DNA from: DASYSA01 sp036003885
GTDB taxonomy: Bacteria; Acidobacteriota; Blastocatellia; UBA7656
Assembly: GCA_036003885.1 (NCBI GenBank)
Contig: DASYSA010000456.1
Span: 1 to 11,648 of the forward strand
Reading direction: 5' to 3'
DNA: 11,648 bases
Made by a program: the position numbers and the translations under genes. The notes beneath the pieces were generated by a model that saw nothing but the letters and a program-made list of their open reading frames with translations, was not told the DNA's origin and made no database searches. Positions 6,637-11,648 of this stretch are shown here, piece by piece (position 1 is the first letter of the stretch; each line of letters starts with the position of its first letter).

Positions 6637-7965
6637 TCACGGTCTGGCCTTATACTTCTCGTATAGTTCCGTATGCCGGCTGGTCAATGGTACTTGACGC
6701 CCGTTGATGAACAGATATTTGACCTGGGTGAGTATCTCGAGTGGGTCGCCATCCGTCACGATCAGATTGGCGACCTTCCCCGTCTCTATCGACCCCACCA
6801 GATCGGCGACCCCGAATATTTCGGCTGGATTGATCGTGACGGCCTTGAGAGCCTCTTCCTTTGATAAACCGAAGGCCGCTGCCATCCCAGCGTTATAAGG
6901 CAGGTCGCGCACGTGAGCCGAGTCCTGAGTCTGAAAAGCAATCTTTACACCGGCCCTGGATAGAATCGCTGCATTGCTGAAAGCCTGATCATAGGGGTCG
7001 TCCTCCCGGGCCGGCATGCGCAGAACAGCGCCGACCAGCACCGGGATGTTCTTCGCTTTGAGTTGATCGGCGACTCGCCACGCTTCTGCGCCGCCCGAAA
7101 TAATCAGCTTGATCTTCATCTCGTCCGCAAACGCGATTGCGCCTTTGATATCGCGCTCGACGTTCGCGTTGACGACTACAGGCATCTGCCCGCGAACGAC
7201 CGGCACGAGAGCGTCCAGCCTCAAGTCCAGCTCTCGCTTTGGCAGGCTCGGGTCTTTGGCGGCAGCGTCTCGTGCATCACCGTAGGCCTTTGCATCACGA
7301 AGTATCTTCTTGATTCCATCGACCTGCCGCTCTTGTTCCCGACGCAACTCGGTGATCGAGCGGCGCGGCCCCCGGCCGAACCCGGAGAATTCGAATGAAG
7401 CCCCCGCACCGCCGGGCCAGTTAATGTGCATCGCGACCGGCGACTTGAGAACCATGTCTCGCGGCACCCAGCCGTCGAGGTTGATCAGCGCGCTCTGTCC
7501 GGAGATCAGCCCGCCCCGCGGCGCAGTCAACACAGTCGTGATGCCGTTGACCCGAGTGACGCCCACGTGCGAGCTGTCCGGTAGAATGGCGACATCGACG
7601 TGTATGTTCGCGTTGTTGTCGCCGGTCTCCGCCGTATCGACCGTTCCCGCAACCGACGATATTTCCGACAGGCCGAGTGTCGTTCCCGAATCGATCATCC
7701 CAGGATAAACAGACAGGCCCGATGCGTTGATGACCTTGGCCCCTGAGGGCACTGATAGGTTCATCCCCCCAACAGCAGTGATCTTGCCGTTCGAGATGAC
7801 GACCGTGCCGGTCTCTATGACAGCTCCCTTTACCGGCACGATTCGAGCATTACGGATCGCGTAGGTTTCCGGCCCCTGCGCGGAGGCGACCCGCGGCTCC
7901 CATCCCCCGAACGCGCAGGCGCCGATGAGAAGTGCAACCGCTATGAGATCTCGTGTTCTCTTCAT
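6637..7965 (-). CDS. Exported amidohydrolase-fold protein lacking the HxH metal motif
   Basis: 442 residues from the ATG at 7965. The N-terminus (MKRTRDLIAVALLIGAC) is an export signal. C17 sits in a plausible lipobox (LIGAC), though signal peptidase I cleavage after VASA is also possible. The fold follows imidazolonepropionase-like amidohydrolases: ETYAIRNARIVPV, INASGLSVYPGMID, ALKAVTINPAEIFGV and GSIETGKVANLIVTDGDPL. The DxHxH signature is replaced by D92-S-G-T-T, and the usual strand histidines read VNANVERDI and IISGGAEA. Normal metal-dependent hydrolysis is therefore doubtful, and a pseudoenzyme or partner subunit is likelier. The start was chosen for GAGGAG (7972-7977), which overlaps the previous gene's TGA with a 10-bp gap and suggests translational coupling. 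It is the last of three operon genes. Confidence 0.85.
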   Translation of the reverse strand: MKRTRDLIAVALLIGACAFGGWEPRVASAQGPETYAIRNARIVPVKGAVIETGTVVISNGKITAVGGMNLSVPSGAKVINASGLSVYPGMIDSGTTLGLSEISSVAGTVDTAETGDNNANIHVDVAILPDSSHVGVTRVNGITTVLTAPRGGLISGQSALINLDGWVPRDMVLKSPVAMHINWPGGAGASFEFSGFGRGPRRSITELRREQERQVDGIKKILRDAKAYGDARDAAAKDPSLPKRELDLRLDALVPVVRGQMPVVVNANVERDIKGAIAFADEMKIKLIISGGAEAWRVADQLKAKNIPVLVGAVLRMPAREDDPYDQAFSNAAILSRAGVKIAFQTQDSAHVRDLPYNAGMAAAFGLSKEEALKAVTINPAEIFGVADLVGSIETGKVANLIVTDGDPLEILTQVKYLFINGRQVPLTSRHTELYEKYKARP

Positions 7966-7971
7966 GTCTAT

Positions 7972-7977
7972 CTCCTC
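7972..7977 (-). promoter_or_regulatory. Ribosome binding site overlapping the upstream stop codon
   Basis: GAGGAG on the minus strand, 6 nt before the ATG at 7965 and overlapping the TGA (7976-7978) of the middle amidohydrolase gene. It fixes the start against an in-frame upstream ATG at 8046 that lies inside the preceding gene. Confidence 0.7.
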
Positions 7978-9472
7978 ATCTCTCGATCGGCTGGTGATCG
8001 GGGTCGGTCTCGCTTGGTGGTTGAGAAGGCCGTTCTCCGGGAACATCCGGAGGGCGCTGCGTCGAGGGCCGGTCGCCGCGCCTCTGCTGTCGCTCGCGCC
8101 TGATCAGGTCCTCCTTCTCTTTCTTTAGCGCGTCGCGCCGCTCAAGGTCGGCTTTGCGATCGAAGTAGACTTCGCCCTCGATAATCGTCATCTCGGGAAC
8201 CGTATAGACCGAGAATGGGTGCTGGCTGAAGATCGCGAGGTCAGCGTCCTTGCCGACATCGATCGACCCTGTCCGTTTATCTATGCCGAGCTGGATCGCG
8301 GGATTGAGGGTTACGGTCCTTAGCGCCGCTTCTTCGCTCATGCCGCCGTACTTCACCGCCTTGGCGGCTTCCAGATAAAGCCTCCTGGCGCGCTCGTCAG
8401 AATCAGAGTTCATGGAGACGTTAACGCCTCTCGATGCCATCAACGCCGCGTTGTAAGGGATGGCGTCGAAGGCTTCCATCTTGTAAGACCAGAAGTCTGC
8501 AAATGTCGAAGCGTGGGTTTTGTGGGCGGCGATCTCCTTGGCGACCTTGTAACCTTCGAGCACGTGCTGAAGCGTCTGGACGTGGAAGCCCAGCTCGTCG
8601 CCGAGATTCAACAACATCACAATCTCGTCAGCGCGATAGCAATGCGAATGAATCATCCGCTTACCCTGCAGCACCTCAGCCAATGCCTCGAGCAACAGGT
8701 CGCGTCTGGGCGGAATCGCGTTACGATCGCCGCCCTTCTTTGCCTCGTAGTCTTTCCATTCCTGCATGTACTCTTTGGCGCGGATGAAGGCTTCTCGGAT
8801 GGTCTCTTCAACTCCCATACGAGTAACGGGATAGCGGCGTGGCGTTGCCTGGGCCCCGCCTCGTTGCCCCTGAGCTGCCGACGACTGCTTCGGGTTTTCG
8901 CCAAGGGCGAACTTGATTCCCGCGGGCGCATCCGGGATGAACCATTCGGGGACCGGTTTGCCCAGCTTGAGCTTGAGCACCGCATTCTGTCCGCCGATCG
9001 AGTTCGCAGAGCCGTGGAGGATGTTAACCGTGGTCAGACCTCCAGCGAGCTCCCGATAGATATCCGGATCATAGGGATCGATCACATCTCGAATTCGAAC
9101 CATCGCGGTGACCGAAAGCGACCCCTCATTCACGCCGCCGCTTACCGCGGTGTGGGAGTGACAATCGATGATCCCCGGAATGACGTACTTACCCGTCGCA
9201 TCGATTATCCGAGCGTTAGGATCTCGAGCTTTCAGGTTGGGTCCAACCTCGGCGATCTTGCCGTCCCTGATCAGGATCGACCCGTTCTTGATCGTTCCGT
9301 GAGAGGCAGTGAGGATGGTCGCGTTTTGAATGAGCATTTCGCCGGACGCGGCTGCCGGCGCGGACCCGGCTGTGGGAGCCGATCCGGGGCCCTCGGCCAT
9401 GCTTCTGCCAAAGGAGGCAGCAACCATCCATAACGTTAGGAGCGCGGAGATTATTGCCTTCGTCTGTCTCAT
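7976..9472 (-). CDS. Exported metal-dependent amidohydrolase (imidazolonepropionase-like)
   Basis: 498 residues from the ATG at 9472, with a Sec signal (MRQTKAIISALLTLWMVAAS) and a short Ala/Pro linker. The metal motif is intact: D103-C-H105-S-H107 after KYVIPGIID. Further candidate ligands are H275/H277 (MIHSHCYRADE), H303 (LQHVLEGYK) and D357 (MNSDSDE). The C-terminal beta strand GSIDVGKDADLAIFSQHP closes the composite beta domain. Family members hydrolyse C-N bonds in cyclic amides or peptides; the substrate is not readable here. The last 55 residues are a charged, Arg/Pro-rich tail. The start was chosen for GAGGGAG (9479-9485). A longer frame to 9553 only translates the heptamer repeats. 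It is the middle gene of a three-gene operon and the only one with a normal active site. Confidence 0.92.
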   Translation of the reverse strand: MRQTKAIISALLTLWMVAASFGRSMAEGPGSAPTAGSAPAAASGEMLIQNATILTASHGTIKNGSILIRDGKIAEVGPNLKARDPNARIIDATGKYVIPGIIDCHSHTAVSGGVNEGSLSVTAMVRIRDVIDPYDPDIYRELAGGLTTVNILHGSANSIGGQNAVLKLKLGKPVPEWFIPDAPAGIKFALGENPKQSSAAQGQRGGAQATPRRYPVTRMGVEETIREAFIRAKEYMQEWKDYEAKKGGDRNAIPPRRDLLLEALAEVLQGKRMIHSHCYRADEIVMLLNLGDELGFHVQTLQHVLEGYKVAKEIAAHKTHASTFADFWSYKMEAFDAIPYNAALMASRGVNVSMNSDSDERARRLYLEAAKAVKYGGMSEEAALRTVTLNPAIQLGIDKRTGSIDVGKDADLAIFSQHPFSVYTVPEMTIIEGEVYFDRKADLERRDALKKEKEDLIRRERQQRRGDRPSTQRPPDVPGERPSQPPSETDPDHQPIER

Positions 9473-9478
9473 AAATGT

Positions 9479-9485
9479 CTCCCTC
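9479..9485 (-). promoter_or_regulatory. Ribosome binding site of the middle amidohydrolase
   Basis: GAGGGAG on the minus strand, 6 nt before the ATG at 9472. It decides the start against the repeat-derived extension to 9553. The base of the heptamer hairpin (9488) lies only 2 nt upstream, so folding could affect ribosome access. Confidence 0.7.
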
Positions 9486-9486
9486 T

Positions 9487-9570
9487 CAGTGCTGAGTGCT
9501 GAGTGCTGAGTAATGAGTGCTGAGTCGTGAGTATAGAGTGCCTCACTCAGCACTCAGCACTCGGAACTCA
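9487..9570. repeat. GAGTGCT heptamer inverted array between amidohydrolases 1 and 2
   Basis: Twelve 7-bp units keep one phase across a strand switch. Eight read gagtNNN-like (9487-9542, four of them cagtgct/gagtgct) and four read inverted (tcactca, gcactca, gcactcg, gaactca; 9543-9570). The arms 9488-9505 and 9544-9561 are an exact 18-bp inverted repeat with a 38-nt loop, and shifts by 7 give alternative registers. The last unit contains the TGA stop codon of amidohydrolase 1 (9568-9570), and the other end lies 2 nt from the ribosome site of amidohydrolase 2. Confidence 0.92.
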
Positions 9571-11316
9571 TCTTGGTCTGCTGCCATTGAATTCCATCGA
9601 ACCATGCCCTGCTAACGTGAAGGTACCGCTGATGCTGTCACCTTCGATAGTTCCGAGCGCGGTCGTATCGACGCTGTTGCCGTCTATGTTGACCGTCGCG
9701 GTGAATCGTATCTGGTTCCCGGTGAGTGTGACGTTAGGCACGTTGACCGGACCCATCGGGCCGGTCATCCCGCCTGATATTCTTTCACCATCCCGCCTCA
9801 ACGTGAGCGTCACATTCAGATCTCCCTGCGGCGTATGAACCAGGAGGTTCCATTCGCCGGCCGGATCGACAGCCGGGGCTCCTCCCCTGCCCGTTGGGTT
9901 GCCACCGCCGAATCTCTGCGTCGGAGGCTCGGGCTTCTTCAACTCGATTTCGGACCCGTCGATGAAGACGTGCCGAACTTTTGTGTCTTTCGCCAGGAGG
10001 TCGCCGCTGGTCACAACCAGATTCGCGATCTTACCCGCTTCGATAGTGCCGAGTTGATCGCCGGCGCCCAGGATGTCGGCCGCATTCGACGTAAGCGCCC
10101 GAAGCGCCTCTTCCTTCGAAAGGCCGCTCTCAACCGCCTTCTGTACATTCGCGATGAAGTCCTGAGGCCTGAGCGAGCCGGACATGAAAGCGAACTTCAC
10201 ACCTGCCTTGGCCAGATTGGCGGCGGCCCTGGGCGCTTCAGCGCGTTCGCGCAGGACTCGCAAGGGCTCGTCCTCGTCGTCGGGCATGTCGGCGCCCCGC
10301 TTCGGAAAATCGAGAGACAGGATGACGGGAACGTTCTTCGCCTTGAGGAGGTCAGCCACCCGGTATCCGTCCATTCCACCGGCGATGATGGGCTTGAGCT
10401 TGAACTCGTCGGCAATCATCAACGCGCGGCGAATATCGCCATCGCTGTTGGCCACGAACAGCACGGGAAGCTCTCCCTTCAGGGCAAGCAGAAGCGCAGC
10501 CAGCTTCTTGTCGTATTCCGGCCGCGAAACCCCTCGCTTGACACGGGTGTAGCGTTCAACCTCGTCCCGGTAGTGAGCCGCATCGTAAAACGACTGGCGT
10601 ATGAAAGCCACCGTCCCCATCAACGATCCCGGGTAACCGCCGCCAAAGCCGCCACCCGAGCTGAACTGGATGGTGAGGGCGACAGGGGCTCGCACGACCA
10701 TCTTTGAACCCTCATCCCCGGCAAGATTGATTAAAGCGCCCTGGCCTGGAAAGATTCCCTGGCGCGAAGTCGTGAGCGCCGTGGTGACGCCTGCGGAACG
10801 CGCGTCCTCGATGGCAGTTCCGCCCGGTTTCACCTGGTCGGCGGCCGAAGCCGATGGGTCGCCGTGCGATTGTTCGGCCGTCTGTTGTTGGGGTTGGCCG
10901 GTCCCGGGCTGCGCCGGGGGAGCCTGACCCTGGCGGCCACCCGTTCCCTGAGCCGAAATGGGGTTTCCTAACCCTAGTGACGTACAACCATCTATCAATC
11001 CCGGATACACGGTCAGGCCCGCTCCGTCTATCACGCGAGCATCTCCGGGAATGCGGGCGTTAGGTCCGACTTCGGTAATCAGACCATCGCGAATTACAAC
11101 CGTGCCTTTCTCTGCGGGCTTGCCCGTCCCGGTGAAAATCTGAGCGTCTCTGATCGCGTAGGCACCCCGGCTGTCGACGCGCGCGATTTGAACCTGAACC
11201 AGCATCGCAAGAACGATGACCCCCAGGAGAGACAGGCCTGCGCGTCGTCCTGACACGCGGCGAACTATCCATCGGACCAGCTTGCGATCCGGATGCGAAC
11301 GTCTTGCGTTTGCCAT
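9568..11316 (-). CDS. Membrane-anchored amidohydrolase-fold protein without HxH, with C-terminal beta domain
   Basis: 582 residues from the ATG at 11316. A basic N-terminus is followed by a hydrophobic segment (about 27-44), acting as signal or anchor. The amidohydrolase fold is visible in AYAIRDAQIFTGTGKPAEKG, LTVYPGLID, LTSNAADILGAGDQLGTIEAGKIANLVV. The DxHxH motif is replaced by D109-G-C-T-S, and the later ligand sites read FVANSDGDI and IIAGGMDG, with no histidine. A Gln/Pro-rich insert lies near 120-150 (QGQAPPAQPGTGQPQQQ). Residues about 483-582 form a small beta-barrel-like domain (GEWNLLVHTPQGDLNVTLTL to MEFNGSRPR) often attached to acidobacterial exported hydrolases. It is closer in pattern to the third gene than to the second. 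The start was chosen for TAGGAGG, 9 nt upstream. First gene of the operon, probably non-catalytic. Confidence 0.87.
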   Translation of the reverse strand: MANARRSHPDRKLVRWIVRRVSGRRAGLSLLGVIVLAMLVQVQIARVDSRGAYAIRDAQIFTGTGKPAEKGTVVIRDGLITEVGPNARIPGDARVIDGAGLTVYPGLIDGCTSLGLGNPISAQGTGGRQGQAPPAQPGTGQPQQQTAEQSHGDPSASAADQVKPGGTAIEDARSAGVTTALTTSRQGIFPGQGALINLAGDEGSKMVVRAPVALTIQFSSGGGFGGGYPGSLMGTVAFIRQSFYDAAHYRDEVERYTRVKRGVSRPEYDKKLAALLLALKGELPVLFVANSDGDIRRALMIADEFKLKPIIAGGMDGYRVADLLKAKNVPVILSLDFPKRGADMPDDEDEPLRVLRERAEAPRAAANLAKAGVKFAFMSGSLRPQDFIANVQKAVESGLSKEEALRALTSNAADILGAGDQLGTIEAGKIANLVVTSGDLLAKDTKVRHVFIDGSEIELKKPEPPTQRFGGGNPTGRGGAPAVDPAGEWNLLVHTPQGDLNVTLTLRRDGERISGGMTGPMGPVNVPNVTLTGNQIRFTATVNIDGNSVDTTALGTIEGDSISGTFTLAGHGSMEFNGSRPR

Positions 11317-11325
11317 CCCGTTTGG

Positions 11326-11332
11326 CCTCCTA
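11326..11332 (-). promoter_or_regulatory. Ribosome binding site of the first amidohydrolase-fold gene
   Basis: TAGGAGG on the minus strand, 9 nt before the ATG at 11316. This favours that start over an ATG at 11370, which would add 18 residues and place the ribosome site inside the coding region. Confidence 0.7.
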
Positions 11333-11446
11333 CGTTTTGACTGCCAGATAGTATGAGAAAGGTATAGCACTTTCGCCGATAGGTGAGTGTGCCCTCGGCG
11401 TCCACTGCTGCGCTCGGTAATCTATAGCAAGTTGGACTGGCTGCGC
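11333..11446. other. Upstream region of the amidohydrolase operon
   Basis: This stretch must hold the operon promoter if there is one between the gene and the repeat array. On the minus strand TATAGA (near 11421-11426) and TATACC (near 11360-11365) resemble -10 boxes, but neither has a good -35 box at 16-18 bp. No promoter is assigned. Confidence 0.35.
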
Positions 11447-11579
11447 AAGTCAGAGGTCAGAGGTCAGAAGTCAGAGGTCAGAAGTCAGAAGTCAGAGGTC
11501 AGAAGTCAGAAGTCAGAAGTCAGAGGTCAGAAGTCAGAAGTCAGAGGTCAGAAGTCAGAGGTCAGAAGTCAGAGGTCAC
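11447..11579. repeat. ARGTCAG heptamer array, 19 units
   Basis: Nineteen uninterrupted 7-bp units, 18 of them exactly a(a/g)gtcag and the last aggtcac. The only variable base is the second, giving the order A G G A G A A G A A A G A A G A G A G. Two decayed units (ttgtcat, tggctct) follow in phase. The window ends in ttctgact (11641-11648), the reverse complement of the unit, so an inverted arm probably begins there. The array lies about 130 bp upstream of the amidohydrolase operon start. Confidence 0.95.
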
Positions 11580-11648
11580 TTGTCATTGGCTCTGGTCTCG
11601 GCCTATTTGGCGAGTGCGAGCCGCAGAATGATAAGTTACCTTCTGACT

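Noticed and set aside
8513..9433. Plus-strand frame of 306 codons
   Set aside because: Antisense to the middle amidohydrolase, whose catalytic motifs prove the minus strand is coding.
9473..9553. N-terminal extension of the middle amidohydrolase to an ATG at 9553
   Set aside because: The added 27 residues mostly translate the heptamer repeats (SALITQHSALS). A signal peptide and a good ribosome site mark the ATG at 9472.
9835..10707. Plus-strand frame of 290 codons
   Set aside because: Antisense shadow of amidohydrolase 1 in a GC-rich region, with no domain and no ribosome site.
11447..11579. CRISPR-like repeat array
   Set aside because: Units are 7 bp, directly adjacent and without unique spacers; no cas genes are present.

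Overview
The window reads as a chromosomal stretch of a Gram-negative, soil-type bacterium. An Acidobacteriota member (Blastocatellia-like) fits best. This is inferred from the gene families: an ECF sigma factor with a zinc-finger anti-sigma and a DUF4097 protein, exported imidazolonepropionase-like amidohydrolases with a small C-terminal beta domain, and short period-7 repeats in the gaps. No rRNA or other phylogenetic marker is present, so the assignment is tentative. No tRNA, CRISPR array, transposase or phage gene was seen.

Layout. (1) Positions 1-526 carry the N-terminal part of an RND-type efflux adaptor (HlyD/MFP family). Its similarity stops exactly where a CCCGAAA heptamer array starts (527-561), and the frame then runs on antisense through the next gene to 918. 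(2) 568-2163, minus strand: a DICT-GAF-GGDEF diguanylate cyclase with intact GGEEF and I-site and a strong promoter at 2228-2255. (3) 2164-2501: a divergent control region. Two opposed heptamer arrays (2279-2327 and 2343-2390) lie between the cyclase promoter and the promoter of the next operon. (4) 2502-4581, plus strand: ECF sigma factor, membrane-bound zinc-finger anti-sigma factor and an exported DUF4097 beta-repeat protein, probably one envelope-sensing operon. (5) 4911-5561, plus: an RsbW/SpoIIAB-like ATP-binding switch kinase with a TTG start. (6) 5715-6254, minus: a small membrane-anchored protein, perhaps HEAT-like. (7) 6637-11316, minus: three tandem exported amidohydrolase-fold proteins. 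Only the middle one keeps the HxH metal motif. The outer two have lost it and most of the other metal-ligand histidines.

The most striking pattern is in the gaps between genes. Five unrelated sequence families (CCCGAAA/CCCTAAA, GAGTGCT, ARGTCAG, CTGAACT and AATCCAA) all have a period of exactly 7 bp. Three of them occur as opposed copies, and a fourth probably does beyond the window edge. Several sit within a few bases of a stop codon, promoter or ribosome binding site. One builds an 18-bp perfect stem with alternative registers between amidohydrolases 1 and 2. Another sits at the breakpoint of the efflux adaptor gene.

Functionally, the window combines signalling (c-di-GMP synthesis, ECF sigma/anti-sigma, partner-switch kinase) with an exported hydrolase cluster. 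Whether these act together cannot be read from the sequence.
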